A DNA stretch of 64,000 bases from Pieris napi (taxonomy: Eukaryota; Arthropoda; Insecta; Lepidoptera; Pieridae). The translations under genes were made by a program, and so were the position numbers. Within the stretch, counting starts at the first letter, position 1. Each line of letters opens with the position of its first letter. The notes beneath the pieces are model-generated. The model made no database searches, had not been told where the DNA came from, and worked only from the letters and a program-made list of their open reading frames with translations. The DNA lies in NCBI RefSeq assembly GCF_905475465.1, contig NC_062238.1:848501-912500 (forward strand), written 5' to 3'. Of the stretch, positions 21,993-35,015 are shown piece after piece.

Positions 21993-24504
21993 TTTTTTTT
22001 AAATCGTACCAATATCATTTTAGCGGTTTTGCAAGAGTAACACGACGTTTTAACCGTGTCCCATTACACGTAACGACACTTACACTTGGGACAGGGCAGA
22101 TGTTGGCAAAACTTTGTTATTAATACTAAAGTATTAAACAGTCAAACTACACATGTACCACTGATAACAAAAAACCTTCTAAAATATTGTTTTTACGTGC
22201 GCTAATAATTTATAAAAACATATTCGTTTATATATTAAAACATCTGAATGCCACAGGGACCAATCTCTTGAAATTTGTTTTAATTTTCTATTTATTGATA
22301 TGTGAATATTATTTTTACTAAGTAGGTTAAGAATATTGTAAATACTGTATATATTTTAAATTAAAATTAAGAAATAATGTTTTTATCACCTTAGTTAACG
22401 TACTAGATACAAAAAGTAGAATTCTAGATTTTAGAATTAGCTGCCTGTTTTCATATATTACTACGCCGTATTTCCCACTTATAACGCGTAGATTTCTCAT
22501 TTCTGTAGTGTGAAATTTATAATGATTTGTCAAGTCTATAACTAGTTTTGCGTACTGCACCTGTTGCAATTGTGTTCTTATAAAATTAAACTAAATAACT
22601 TTATGAAATTCGTGTTCCAAGTTTTGAATTGTTAAAAAAACGGCTTTACAAGAATACTCCTACAACGCAATTTCTGATACTTTACGATCTGTAGCTCGTT
22701 ACTTCGACAAAGAATTGAAAACATTGATCAAACCTACACAGCCCGAAACCCTAAAACTTCCACGCGTTATAATCGAGCGATTTGTAAAAGGCCTCTTTAC
22801 AAACGTATATAATACGTACGTTTAAGTTGTTTTTATATGAATCGCTCGGTATTGGAGTCGTAACGCCGAAAGGCACGCATTTAAAAGGAGACAGGTGTAC
22901 GTCCCTCCCGAAAGTGCCTCATTAGTGGTTCACTAACATTTACGTCGCTGTTCTCTTATTTGTAACGTCTAAATTCGTCTAGCCTCCGCCCAAGGTCAGC
23001 TATAGTGCGTAACAAATAAAAAATCCTCATTAAAGATCGTGACGTAGCTCAAAGATTAATAGACAGATGTTGTACGCATATTTTGGTTTTTACAATTGCC
23101 TGTATTGATAATGGATTGTTTTGTAATAAATTATTTTGTTCAACTCTTATAGAATTACGTCGATATAAACTTTTAAATATCGCAATACAGCGAGGTAATG
23201 CCAGCATTAAAGGTATGCCCTTTAAAATTGATTTTAGTTTTCTTATTCATTATTATTACTTAGTTGAGAAGATTGTAAGTTCTCTAGATTTGCGTAATTA
23301 AATTGTATGAAAATATTGTTTTTTCAGAAAAACCGAAAGCAATAGACGATAGAAAATGAACAGCACAATTTGAATGGAGACGTCGCGCGGAGATAATCAC
23401 TGATCAGAATCAAACATAATTTCGACGCGGTATTTTATTTTAAGTATTTAAATTTGTATTGTCTGCTTTGTCTCGTTCTCATTGTGGTCTCACAGACTAG
23501 ACTAAAATGCTGTCTGCAAAATGAAACTAAAGGTGTGACATACAGGTTTTATCACTGTGACCTTATTTTAATGACTACATTTATCAAGTCATTTGGCAAG
23601 ACATTTCTTTACATTAGTACTTGTCTTATTTAATCCGGTAATGATTGACAACTTTAGGTAAAACAAAACATATTTTTAATACCGCTTATGACATTATTAT
23701 AATGTTTTGTCTGTTGACAATAATATATAATTATAATAATATGATATATAATACAAATATACAGGATTTACAAGATTCTTAACCTACACAATAATAATAA
23801 ATTGATAAATAGAAAATTAAAACAAATTTGAAAGGTTTGGTTCCTGTGTAGCTTTAACGCTGGCAGCATTTCCTCGCTGTATTGCGATACTTATTCGTTG
23901 AGCGAAGCACCAGCTCTTGGTTCACCGGTACTACCAGGTGCCAACTTAAATCTTTAATTAGCGTCTGTGTACTTGAAACCCACAGCCCAAGAGAGACTAC
24001 TCTAAAGGGAACAAAAACTAAGTTAGAGGAAAGATTTTTCCGTCTGCTCTGCGGCCGCGCCTCTTTTGCCCTTTCCCGAGGGAGGTGAGACGGGGCCAAC
24101 GTGTCCACATAAGTAAAGTTTGTCCATTTAGTTGTCTAGGGTTATTAAGCTCTGTTTTAACTATGTTATGTGTGTTTGTATATAGAAATTTTTACGAGCT
24201 GAAACTTTACGCATTCCTCGTACCGCTGTGGGACACTCTTGGGAAGCTCTCCCTGCTCATAGCTTTACCTTGACCAGATCAACGTCACTACTATGAAACT
24301 TACAATACCCCTGTCTTGTTTTTTACCTTATAAAACCAATGTTACTTGACCGGTCTGCGTGTTATCAATTCTTTGACGAATTGGGGCCCGTTGACCGCTA
24401 GGTGCCTGGTTACCATCGGTTTAAAGGTGATAAATCCTGGCTCACTTCCGCTTGTAACAATTTCATTTAGCGACGATTTCTAATTTATTAATGCTTTGTT
24501 ACTC
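21993..24504. other. Gene-free stretch; one unidentified repeat at 23843-24120
   Basis: No gene or family I recognise lies in 21993-23840, which is AT-rich with chance frames only. Positions 23848-23892 repeat the block seen at 6018-6062 (ctttaacgctggcagcattt, then ctgtattgcgata). The repeat continues in a less AT-rich segment to about 24120 (ttcaccggtactaccaggtg, gctctgcggccgcgcctctt). Nothing recognised in 24121-24504. Confidence 0.35.
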
Positions 24505-24805
24505 ATTCAAACTCAAAATAACTTAATTCGTATAGGTAACCAAGTACACTTATGAACGTCAACAGAAAAGATGTTAAATCGATTTCGAATTTACGTTCAC
24601 TACCAGTTCGCAAGTCAAAGGCAGCGAGCAAGTACTGGCAAGAAACTCTCCGCAACTCTTTTTAATCGACAAGTTTTGAGTCATACAATACAAATTGCTT
24701 GTTAGGCAGTGCCATAAATATTTGAAGTGGAGCAAATCAATCCCAAGGATTGAGATTATTTAAATATACGTCAAATTAATAAAAAGCTTTATTGATAAAT
24801 TTACG
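24505..24805 (-). mobile_element. Interspersed repeat, tail family A2
   Basis: The plus strand reads attcaaactcaaaataactt, gtacacttatgaacgtcaac, actaccagttcgcaagtcaa, ggcaagaaactctccgcaac and gagcaaatcaatcccaagga, to ataaaaagctttattgataa. It is a close inverted relative of 60985-61271 in the hnRNP F/H gene, and a longer sister of family A. Confidence 0.7.
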
Positions 24806-25299
24806 TTTAATGAGTTTTGAATTGATTTAATGATAATTCTCTCATGATATTTTATATGATATAAAGGAGTGGTTTATTTTCTGGAGGCTGGTTGTTCGTA
24901 TTGTCACACAACTCATGATTTTAATAGTAATTGTAAGATAATTTAATGCATAAAAATCCAGTTAAGTGTCTTGTAAAATATCAAATCTGAAAATACAAAA
25001 AAAAATCTTTTAAATCCAAAATTTCGTGATTAAATTAATCTTAAAATATATTGGGGAGTAAACTAGATTTATTGAAGGTGCCTTTAGCGCTGTTCCCACA
25101 GGACTCCGACCATACAAATACTCGCCTAACCAGCTCCACGGGTTTGATCCCATCTGCCTAGGGATTAGACGAATGTCGATATAACACTGCTATTTATAAT
25201 GCTATTAATTTAATCATTCCTTTATTTAAGTGTAATAAAAATCGTATTTACGTCTACGGGTAAGAAATTTACCGTAACCTTTGTTTATCGTGCTCCTAA

Positions 25300-25500
25300 T
25301 GAGGTTTATGTATTCATTTAGTTTTAGTTATTATTAATTTTTAGTTTTATTTTGTGTTTGTATGTTTTAATTTTTTCCTTAGATTACTTATGTTCTAATA
25401 TAACTGATGTGTATGTGTTAAATTTGTGATGCCATATTTTCTTGTATTTTTTTAGGCATACACATTGTTTAAGAACGTATAAATAAATAAATAAATAAAT
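25300..25500 (+). mobile_element. LINE-type 3' tail with AAAT repeats
   Basis: This T-rich stretch contains ttaggcatacacattgttta and ends in cgtataaataaataaataaa. It looks like the terminus of a non-LTR retrotransposon with a simple-repeat tail. The family is not identified. Confidence 0.4.
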
Positions 25501-25573
25501 TACATGGATTTCAGCAGTAGATATATACACAAGGAATGTATATAATCTGTCAAAATCGTGGTTGAAAGATAAT

Positions 25574-25602
25574 ATTTAATAGATATATTATATCTATTAA
25601 AT
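25574..25602. repeat. 29-bp perfect AT palindrome
   Basis: atttaatagatata and tatatctattaaat surround one T. It could extrude as a cruciform. No element boundaries are visible around it. Confidence 0.7.
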
Positions 25603-26025
25603 GAGAGAAATACTAAGTTTAGTCATATCTCATGTGATTCATAAATTTATGAACATTAATCAAAGTATATTATTTTAAAACGCCACAAAAGTTTACAACG
25701 CTATATATATATTTTATACATAAGTACTATATATATATCTTTCGATATTCGATAAGGATTCCTATAAGACCTCGAGAATGTCCATCCCTAAGCGTCGATA
25801 GATCGAGGAATCATGTCCTTGACAGATATAAACTTGTTTGTTTGTCTGTACAACTCCAAAACCGATAACTCTATTTGAATTATTTTGACATTTAGCTTGA
25901 TAAATTACTTTATAATAAACTAAGATTATTACTATAGGAAAGCACATAAATATTTTGTAAAATCATTTCAATTCATATGTCATATTTAAATTTATAATTG
26001 TATATTTAATATAATAAATAATAAA

Positions 26026-26210
26026 TCAGTGGCGCTACAACCTTTTTAGGTCTGGGCCTCAGAATCTGTTTAATCATCATTTGTCAATCTAATAGGCAAG
26101 TGTTCAGCCTCCGACACACTCCGTCGAATTTATGGGACCGAGCGAATATTAAATGCGCACGGGGATCGAGCCTACGACCTCAGGATTGAGGGCCTAGGCC
26201 AACACTACTG
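26026..26210 (-). mobile_element. tRNA-derived SINE with internal deletion
   Basis: The plus strand starts tcagtggcgctacaaccttt, continues gtctgggcctcagaatctg and ends aggccaacactactg. Compared with full copies, about 70 bp are missing from the middle (the gaaggaaaacatcgtgagg region). Confidence 0.85.
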
Positions 26211-26244
26211 CATACCCCGCAAATAAATTCTAGTTTAATACTTC

Positions 26245-26400
26245 AAAGTCAAATCATTTATTTCAATTAGACCATCTAAAATGGCACTTTTGAACGTCAA
26301 AAAAAAATATAAAGAAGATTCTAGTTGCCCCTTCCAAAAGGTAGTTTCGTGTGGAGAAGAATGGGCAAGAAACTCTACACTTACTCTTTTAAAATAGGTT
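26245..26400 (-). mobile_element. Diverged relative of tail family A
   Basis: The plus strand has caaagtcaaatcatttattt, gcacttttgaacgtcaaaaa and gggcaagaaactctacactt, matching family landmarks in order. The middle differs (gttgccccttccaaaaggta), so this is a separate subfamily. Confidence 0.6.
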
Positions 26401-27044
26401 TACAATATTTTGTTACATTTGTTAAATAATTATATATGTCTAGGTAAGGCAAGGATATCAAAATAATGTTTTAATACTGTTTGATGCATTGAAGTCAGTA
26501 AATTTTTAAGGATAAGGTTTTGGAGTGGTCCGGAAATGAAAGAAATACTTTAAACTCCTCCGTTACTTTATCTATGTTTTTGTGTCAAAACTAGAGACGG
26601 AAAAAGGTTCTTTAGAAAGGTTCTAGAATAATGAAAAAGACGCTGAGGAAATTTTAAACGTTTGTAAACTTTCCCTTTTATTCCGAATATTTTAACATCA
26701 GTAATTATAAACGAACGTGGTTTCCTATACAAAAAGATTACTACTTGTCATTCTGCCTCTTGCCCTGTTTAATAATAGTCTAAGTGAAGTGAAGCTCTCT
26801 GGTATAAATGTGAATAAAAAGATTCACTTCCGTTATTACCTTTTATAAACTACGAATTAGATTTATTTTAAAATAGTTATTGGTATAGTGGATTGACCGT
26901 GTCACGTCATGATGAGGGCCAAATACTTATGAAGTTAATTGGGTATAGCCAGGTCGTATTAATTAATAAGCGTTTATGTGTATAAATAGGCATTGACAGA
27001 ATTGACTATGATGATATTATTAATAATGTAATCTAATATAAACT

Positions 27045-27200
27045 CAAACTCAAAATAACTTTATTTATATAGGTAAATAAGTACATTTATGAACGTCAGA
27101 AAAGAAGTTAAATTAATTGTACATTTACTACCAGTCCGCAAGTCAAGGGCGTAGAGCGGGCAAGAACAACGGGTAAGTAACTGTCCGCCACCCTGCTATA
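27045..27200 (-). mobile_element. Interspersed repeat, tail family A2, short copy
   Basis: The plus strand reads aactcaaactcaaaataact, tttatataggtaaataagta, catttatgaacgtcagaaaa and actaccagtccgcaagtcaa, then gggcgtagagcgggcaagaa. It is truncated before the gagcaaatcaatcccaagga block seen at 24740. Confidence 0.65.
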
Positions 27201-28009
27201 TAACTAGTACGATAATAAATAGCCTTAAAAAAACTTAATGTTACTAAAATTGTTGACCTAAACCCATAAGTTATGTCTAAGATAGTATCTAGATACAAAT
27301 CTATCAATTTTCTCTGCAGGTGAACCGCAGAATTTGATCCCCTACGATAACTGAAAAATCTTTAAGACAAGTAAAGTAAGAACCCTCCCCTCGTTCTTCC
27401 TGTCCAATAGGGTGAAAGAGCTTGTGGAAGGTCAGGAATGGTGAACTTGCTCTCAAAGGTCGGCACTAGTGAGCGCGATTAGCGAGAATATAGTTCATAA
27501 ATACCTCTCATTCGAATTCTTCGCTAATATAACAAATTAAACTATACTTATCCGGAGCTGGATATATTCGGTAGTGGGCTGATCAATTAAAGAAAGCATT
27601 GTTAAGTGCCTATGTCATACCTAATCAGCTGTTTTGCTGGATTTTTTTTGCTTAATAAGCAAAACTTACTAGTACTTTTTTTTTCATATATTTTAGAAAA
27701 GATAGCTTGTAACATATACTGTAGATATAGTCTTCGAGCACGAGTATTGCTAAGCATTTAAATGTAATAAACTTCCGTTAGTCTTATCGTTAGACAATTT
27801 TATCAAAGTTGCCACAATTTCATTGAATTCACATTTCATCCTTACCTAAAAACTAATTTAATATGTATCAAATATACATAAAGTGTTAACGCAGCAATGA
27901 ACTCGTGAAGAGTGCTAACATACAAAATAACTTACAATACGACTAACTTAGTAAATGTAACATAGAACAATTGTTTATAGGTAAGATAAGGTAGACTTTA
28001 AAGACAGCT

Positions 28010-28220
28010 GCATGGAAAGGACTAAGGGGAAGAAGAAAGCCATAAAAAAGGTGGATAGAAGATATAGCAGAAAGCGAATGGAGAAAGAAAGCAATGGATA
28101 TTTGGAAAAACGTCGAGGAGGTGAACCCGTGAAAAGGGGTTCCGATCAAAGGTACTAACACAAATTGTACATTCAACATTTGTAAAGATTGGAAATAAAC
28201 GGGCTTTATTATTATTACAG
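28010..28220 (+). mobile_element. RTE-like LINE 3' end
   Basis: Translation gives KRWIEDIAESEWRKKAMDIW, then KNVEEVNP and a stop. This is the same C-terminal block as at 8415-8600 (AGSEWRKKSI, WKKVEE). An untranslated part follows, ending aaataaacgggctttattat. An in-frame stop lies upstream of KRWIED, so the copy is dead. Confidence 0.7.
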
Positions 28221-28425
28221 GTAAGATAAAATCGCTACAAGTCCGACGGTATCAATGTAATCCCTTTTCGGAGGGTCCTATAAAGCCTGCTTGTTTCGGC
28301 CCTAAATTTCGTGTACAATTTATAAAATTAGAATGAATTATTTTTAAAAGTTTAAATCTTTGAGCTTAAGTTTTTCGTACTATTTTAGTACTTTATATTT
28401 GGATATTGTGTAGTTCTTTGTATAA

Positions 28426-28684
28426 CAGTGTAGGCCTAGTGGCTTCAGCGTGCGACTCTCATCCTTCAGGTCATAGGTGCGATCCCCGGCTGTGCACCAA
28501 TGGACTTTCTATACTTAACATTCGCTCGAACGGTAAAGGTAAACATCTTGAGGAACCTTGCCTTAGACCCAAAAAGTCGACGGCGTGTGTCAGGCACAGC
28601 AAGCTGATCTAGTTATAGATTGACAAATGATCATAAAAGAGAAACAGAAATCTGAGGCCTAGACCTAAGTTTGAAGCGCCACTG
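28426..28684 (+). mobile_element. tRNA-derived SINE
   Basis: It begins cagtgtaggcctagtggctt, has ataggtgcgatccccggctg over the B-box position and tgcaccaatggactttctat, and the body contains aaaaagtcgacggcgtgtgt. It ends agcgccactg. One base in the B box differs from the copy at 40415. Confidence 0.9.
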
Positions 28685-29104
28685 GTTTGTTTTTGTTTTC
28701 GTAGTTCTTTGTAAATCTAGTGCGTTGTTACACTTTCATAGAAAATAACGATTATAATTATAACAAGTATAGTAAGTCTAGAAAAATACGTTATTCGCCT
28801 CTGGCAAACAATAAACAGAGTTGTAGCCTAGATTCCGAGACCAAAACATACCTAGATGACTTCATAGTAATTAGAAGATTGTATCATCGTAATGGCATTC
28901 TCGGAACAATTAAAATCTACTCATAACTAATTCAAACAAATCTCTATTCGTCGTAGTTATCGGTTCGTTTAATCTAGAAAAGAGATAACGGGCCTAACTT
29001 TAAGTTAAACGTTTCTGGGAATTTTTGAAAATCATATTCCTTTCATAGTTGGATTTCTAATAAAATCCAATGTATGTATAATATAATAATAATAATAATT
29101 AATT

Positions 29105-29345
29105 CTTTTTAGGTATCTGTGTGCTCTTTTTTGATAAAGGCGTCCTCCAAATCACACAATTCCTGTCTGAAATGTGCCACTCTCTGCCATGTATCAGCTG
29201 TTTCCTTGGTCTATCCACCTTCTAAGCTGTCTTCCTCTTTTTCGTTCATTGTACCTTGGGCACCAGTATAGTAGTTTCGTGCTCCACTTTTCTGTTCCTC
29301 TTGGCATGTTGGCCATTTCCACTTCATTTTGTTTATTTTTTGTAA
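29105..29345 (-). mobile_element. RTE-like LINE relic
   Basis: The plus-strand words cttggtctatccaccttcta, agctgtcttcctctttttcg and ggccatttccacttcatttt parallel the copy at 16500-16630 (actttttagttgtcttcctc, gtccatttccatttcagttt). On the minus strand this reads KMKWKWP-like, followed by a charged stretch. It is too decayed for more. Confidence 0.5.
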
Positions 29346-30237
29346 CTTTAACTACCTCAGTGTTTTTATTTTATCAATGCTTTTATATAGGGAAAAGAAT
29401 AATGTATATTACCTCAGAGGTGATGTAGCATTGAAATCGTAAGAATGTTTTATAATCGCCCAAGTTGGTTCGTTGCAAGCATCCAAAATTAACATCTTTA
29501 TAATAAAAATTTCCAGTAATTATCTGCGTACCTTTCGCTGTGTGCTTTATACAAGCTTAAATAATAATGTTTGGATTACTTTAATACGCAAGCTAAAGGA
29601 ATCTATAAGAGGATTATTTTTAATAATGCTTCCGGCCGTATAAGATAAAATATTTTGAAACATCGAATATACTACGAGCCAATGACATCTAAAAAACACG
29701 TCAAGCGCACATACAAATAGTAAATTACGCACACATGCGTATGCTGGTTTTTATGCGAAAATAGCAAGGCAGACAAGTCGGAACCAAGGATTTCATTACA
29801 GACTGTTCAATTAGGCTATTCTGATCCTAAATCTTACTGTATTAGAGGGTATATTTGAATAATTGTTTGTTGATACGCGTTCAACAACATACCTAGCGTT
29901 GCTTTTTATTTGTTTAAACTGTTTAAGACGTACTCATAGTCGTCTATTAAATTATTTGTAATTGTAGATTTTTTTTTATTTTTATAGACTATGTTCATGA
30001 TTTGAACTAAATAATATTATCAGCAATGTTGTTTGTCCAACCTAACATTGTCTCTCCCTTCCTCGAGGAAGTATAGACCCACTGGATCTAAAATAATAAC
30101 GAATAAACTTCATTATGTAGATACTCCACAGACCAGACTCCGACTGTTAATAGATCATTTCTTTCTTTTAGTGCCTCTTCATTAGGTACTGGAACGTGAC
30201 TCGTTCTTTGTTGTGTAACTCTTCCTCGATCGCAGTA

Positions 30238-30480
30238 CCACAATGTACACTTATGAACGTCAAAAAAGAAATACATATTAAATGCTTCTAATTTTACATT
30301 TACTGCCAGTTCTCAAATCAAGGTCGTAGAACGGAAGAGAAGAACTGGCAATAAACTCTCCGCCACTCTTTTTAATCGCCAAGTTTTTTGTGTTACACAA
30401 TGTTTGTAAGAAGCTGCAACCATTATACCATGTTCCACATGACATCTTAAGTAATTAATAGTTAATTAATAATAATAACC
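30238..30480 (-). mobile_element. Interspersed repeat, tail family A, well preserved
   Basis: The plus strand reads cacaatgtacacttatgaac, atttactgccagttctcaaa, gaagagaagaactggcaata and aactctccgccactcttttt, to atgttccacatgacatctta. It mirrors 1735-2009 and 5371-5663 with few changes, implying fairly recent spread. Confidence 0.75.
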
Positions 30481-30673
30481 TAACCATATATAGATTAGCC
30501 CTGGCTTGTTTATGTTTTCCTACTACATAGTACCAACGTTCGAAGACTCAACTCCACTATCAAATTACTAAGAATTAATAGTGCAAGAAAACTTATAGCC
30601 ATAAATCATGAATACTCACACACACATTTTGTCAAATTGTTGTTGTGTTGCAAATATAAGAAAATAAAATAAA

Positions 30674-30931
30674 TCAGTGGACTTACAACCTTAGGTCTGG
30701 GCCTCAGATTTCTGTATCTGTTTCATGATTTATCAATCTAATAGGCAAGAGATTATCAGCCTTCTGTGTAACACACGCCGTCGAATTTCTGTGTCTAAGG
30801 TAAGCCGATTTCCTCACAATATTTTCCATTCAGTGAATGTTTAGTGCGCACATAGAAATAAAGTCCGTTTGTGCACATCACATCGAACCTACGACCTCAG
30901 GTATGAGAGTCGCACAGTGAAGATGTTGGTT
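30674..30931 (-). mobile_element. tRNA-derived SINE
   Basis: The plus strand starts tcagtggacttacaacctta and contains gtctgggcctcagatttctg, acacacgccgtcgaatttct and atcgaacctacgacctcagg (B-box side). The A-box end is damaged (cagtgaagatgttggttg). Confidence 0.85.
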
Positions 30932-32282
30932 GATATTATCGGAAATAAGAATTAGTAAACCGATACAAAACAGCTACAAATCGTAATGCAAATGTAAACA
31001 ATAGGTCGTTTCTAATATCTTAGCTGCGACATATAGTCTAATATAAAATTGATCTCTATGCTATACATAATAAAGTTTAAATTCCCGTGTAAGCATTTAG
31101 GAGTCGTTGGACCGTGCCGTTCGCGAATATGAACTTTATATCAGAGAATCGAGCAAGCAATGAATTTGGACAGCGTGGGCCCCTGACCTTGTACTTCCCC
31201 GCGCGCCTCTCTCTTGTTCCCTACAATTCAGGGCTTAGAACCGGTTTCAATATAAAACGGTTTTGTACCGGTAATATCCTATAGGACATTTCAACTTCAA
31301 ACATTTAAAAATGGCGCTTTAATTCGATTTTTTTTGTTTCAATAAAAACTGGTCGAAATTCTCTCTTAGAAAGATTCAATATCGATAACCATTATAGATT
31401 TTGAATAAATCATAATATTAAGTTATTAAGCGCAATGAAACGTGAATTATTTAGTTATAATTAGTGTAAATAACGTAATTATAAAAACATACATTCCATT
31501 TCCGTTCCCAAACACGTGTTAAATTGTTGCCAGTCCAACGATTTTATATTTGCTTATTGTATTTCTTTACCAATTCGACTAAGTTTCGTTCTTCAATCAA
31601 CTATTTGAAATAATAACTATTTTATTGCTATTTATAACTACGTATAATATACTATTAGCCATCGCCAACCTTCGAAAGGAGATGGCACTATACGAAGATA
31701 TCTCTTTTTTCGTGGAAAATACGTTACGCATTCCCACTCTTCCGCGGCGGTACTGCCTTGTGGTGGAGGACAATATGGAACTCGCTACTATGCATACCAA
31801 AGCAAAGCGCCACCAACAATCTCCCTCGGCGGCATGTGGTCTAACACTAACTACATAGTGAATGAAACAAATATGATATTATTATTATACATTTTTAATG
31901 AGACGATAAACTTCCTCATGTTAAAAACGACAAGCAAGTAGCAAAAAATTAATTCTTTGTCCCGTATGATATATGATACGTCTTCGTTAATTGTCTAATT
32001 AATTGTTTAAATAATTCATTATGTAATTATCTAACTTAACAAATTCTTTAAAGGAAGAAATTAAATGTTTCATACATGTAAAGTAGCCAATTATTTCAAA
32101 AATCTCAAGAATATTCTCAAGTTTATAATGAACACGATTTCGCAAAGAAATATAATTTTTTAAGATTAATAATTAAATTTAATGATAATGTTAAAAATAC
32201 AATATAATTACGAATGGAATTTTTATGAATGAATATTATTCAGTAGGTAGTTTTATTTATTCGTTAGCTAATAATAAATAAA
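30932..32282. other. Gene-free stretch, nothing firmly recognised
   Basis: A 77-residue plus-strand frame and a 67-residue minus-strand frame overlap at 31597-31858, in a less AT-rich patch. Neither shows a motif or splice context I recognise. The rest is AT-rich. Confidence 0.3.
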
Positions 32283-32617
32283 TCTAATATATGAAATTCT
32301 CGTGTCACGGTGTTTGTTATTAAACTCCTCCGAAATGGCTAGACCGATTTTCGTGAAATTTTGTGTGCATGTCGGTTAGGTCTGCGAATCGGACCACATC
32401 TATTTGTCATCCTCCTCATGACAAGGGTGGTCCACCCGTATAATTTTTTTGGAAAAAAAAATTGTTTTATATTTTTTTCATGATTCAGCATACAAAAGTA
32501 CATACAACCCTTAATTTTTACCCCTCTACGATCAACCCTTATTTTTTATTTTAGTAGATATAAATGTTTCCTAGAAATAATGTATAAGGCAAAACAACGT
32601 TTGCCGGGTCAGTTAGT
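32283..32617 (+). mobile_element. Helitron-like non-autonomous element
   Basis: It starts TCTAATATATGAAATTCTCG, contains aactcctccgaaatggctag and accgattttcgtgaaatttt, and ends acgtttgccgggtcagttagt, a degraded CTAGT end after a GC-rich block. Relative of 20592-21051, opposite orientation. Confidence 0.6.
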
Positions 32618-33583
32618 AAAATTGTAATTCAATGGTAAGGTTAGTTTCAGAAACTAGACTTTGAATCCTATACGAAAACAAACTTGACTTTTGACAATTG
32701 TATACTTCCGTGTTCAGTTCCACTTCGCCCAGAGCCCATTTTCATACAAAAATCCTTAAGATATATATATCTTATGTAATACCCCGCGGTTTCACTCGCG
32801 TAAATACCGATCTCGTGGTAGTGAAAAGTCTACTAAGTCGGACTATAGAATATATTTTTGTCATCATAAAACTTTTATTTTACTTAGTTATTAATTTCTT
32901 CCTTTCATATTATTAGATACTTACATTCATAATCAATATACAGATTTTACCTTACAACGAATATATATTTCTAATACATTTTGAAATTTGTAACATCATT
33001 TACGTCGTACGTAATAGCACATTTAAAAATACTCTACAGGTATTGACAACTAGGTAACGAAAGAAATTTTCCAGGAATTTTTAGCGTGATTATTATAAAT
33101 TATTAAAAAAAACAAAAATTCAAAATGCAAAACTTTCTTCTATAATATAAGAGAGAAGAAGAGATTTATTTGTAGAACATCAGTGTCTTAGAACTTCCCT
33201 AAACACAACATTTGACGTAGTTTTGTTTTGTGGCATACATACAAAAACATACAAATGTTTTCCCTTTATAATATTAGTATCGATGTAAGCCTTTTAAGAT
33301 GATTTCTATTACGAAACAGACTGTCAAAATCTCTATACATATTTATGATTATGACACAAGTAGGTATAAGTAGGTATTAGAGAAACAAATCTTAAATGAA
33401 ATATATAATAGAAATCTAGGCAATCAATATATAGAAACTGATAACAAGTTACTTAGTAAAATAATATTTATTTTATTTATTTATTTACACTTTGTTACGT
33501 TATAATATAAAAATATAACATAATTTCATGTAAAGAAAAGGCATATACTTATTTATTTGTGTATATAACATAAATAAATAAAT

Positions 33584-33878
33584 CAGTGACTACTAAAGCT
33601 ACAACCTTTGTAGGTTTAGACCTCAGATTTCTGTATGTTTCATTTGCGTAATAGGGAAGTAATCAATATTAAAGTAATAGTAATCAAAAGTAATAGGGAG
33701 GTGATCAGCCTGCTGTGCCTGACACACGCCGTCGACTTTTTGGGCAAAGGCAAGACGGTTTCACGATGTCCTTCACTGTTCGAGCGAATGTTAAAAGCGC
33801 ACATAGAAAGTAAGTCCATTGGCACAGCCGGGGATCGAACCTACGACCACAGGGATGAGAGCCATGGGACCAACACTG
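33584..33878 (-). mobile_element. tRNA-derived SINE with a small internal insertion
   Basis: The plus strand starts tcagtgactactaaagctac, has gtgatcagcctgctgtgcct and acacacgccgtcgacttttt, then ggggatcgaacctacgacca, ending accaacactg. Between 33650 and 33700 a short AGTAATAG-rich repeat stretch (gggaagtaatcaatattaaa) duplicates part of the caatctaataggcaag region. Confidence 0.85.
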
Positions 33879-34200
33879 CTATAAATATTTGTAGATATAC
33901 TTATAAATAATGGAGGAGGAAAATATATTTAAAACTTTTTGCACATGTTTTTGTCAGTTGTGAATCTTTTGAAGTGAACCTAATGGATTTGCACTGACTC
34001 AACCAATTTATTAAATTTACGAGTTTATTCACGAATTTTTAAAACAACACTTGTGAATGATATCTTGGAATCTCGGCTTAATTGTCTTAATTAATAATCT
34101 GTTGTAATGTTATTTAGTATCACTTTTACATGTTGAAAGGTTCCAAAGGAAATAGGCTTTTTAGCCGAGTCTCAGTATGTGATGTTAAACGGAGAAATTT

Positions 34201-34662
34201 TGTAGTGAAACTTCTTTAGGCGCATGAGGGTAAAATTTTTACGGATGAAACGCAATAATAATATTAGCGTCACGAATATGTGCAGCGTTTTAGTCGAAGA
34301 AAAGGGAGAGAGTGAGAAGGGTGAATTACCTTATAGAAATTCTATTTTTTAAATTAAAATTTCGTAAAGAGAATTTATGAAATATTAGTATTTAATATTT
34401 TATGCAAAATAATTTATTGAAATCTCGAATGACGAATTGTAAATTAAAATGCCTCGTGTTTTTATTATCGAAGCAATCAATTTAAAAAAAAAACAATTTA
34501 TAATTTGTATTAATTTTCGACACTCTTAATGACAATTAAATTCATTAAATTCGTAACATATCTTCCTTTTTCCCTTCCTCTAAGTCTCGGAAATCAAAAG
34601 TTTTAGATTTGTATAAATATGAACAAGACCTAAAAATTTGTTTGCCAAAGAAGATTCACTTA
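34201..34662 (+). mobile_element. gaagtgaaactt MITE, full-length copy
   Basis: Left end tgtagtgaaacttctttagg, right end aaagaagattcactta, with gtgcagcgttttagtcgaag and tcttcctttttcccttcctc inside. Same layout and orientation as the copies at 38798 and 39191. No coding capacity. Confidence 0.65.
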
Positions 34663-34689
34663 ATTACTTTATTACTTTGTACGCACGCA

Positions 34690-35015
34690 CTTTTTTTTAT
34701 GTAGAACAGGGGGCAGGAGGCTCATCTGATGTCAAGTGACTCTCTTAATGACAGAAGGTGCGCGAGTGCGTTGCCGGCCTTTTAAGAATACGCTTTTCTC
34801 TTGAAGTAGATGGACGTCGAGGAATATACCTTTGGTTTGCAACTGATTAAAACATAGTTACGTTTTATTTCTAACTAAATTCTCTCTTGACGGTGGGATC
34901 TCTATATAATATTCTAGCCGTCGTGAGTGATACCGGACATGGACACTCACATTACCAGAAGGCGTTGAAGTGCGTTGTCGGCCTTTCTATAATTGGTACG
35001 CTCTTTTCTATAATT
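34690..35015 (-). mobile_element. Two pieces of LINE tail family B
   Basis: Positions 34690-34800 (gcaggaggctcatctgatgt, gcgttgccggccttttaaga) and 34938-35012 (atggacactcacattaccag, gtgcgttgtcggcctttcta, ttggtacgctcttttct) are both minus-oriented family-B copies. They are separated by about 140 bp of other sequence. Confidence 0.6.

Noticed and set aside
31597..31858. Overlapping frames of 77 and 67 residues on opposite strands
   Set aside because: No recognised domain, no splice context, and both strands equally open. Possibly old transposon coding sequence, but not supportable.
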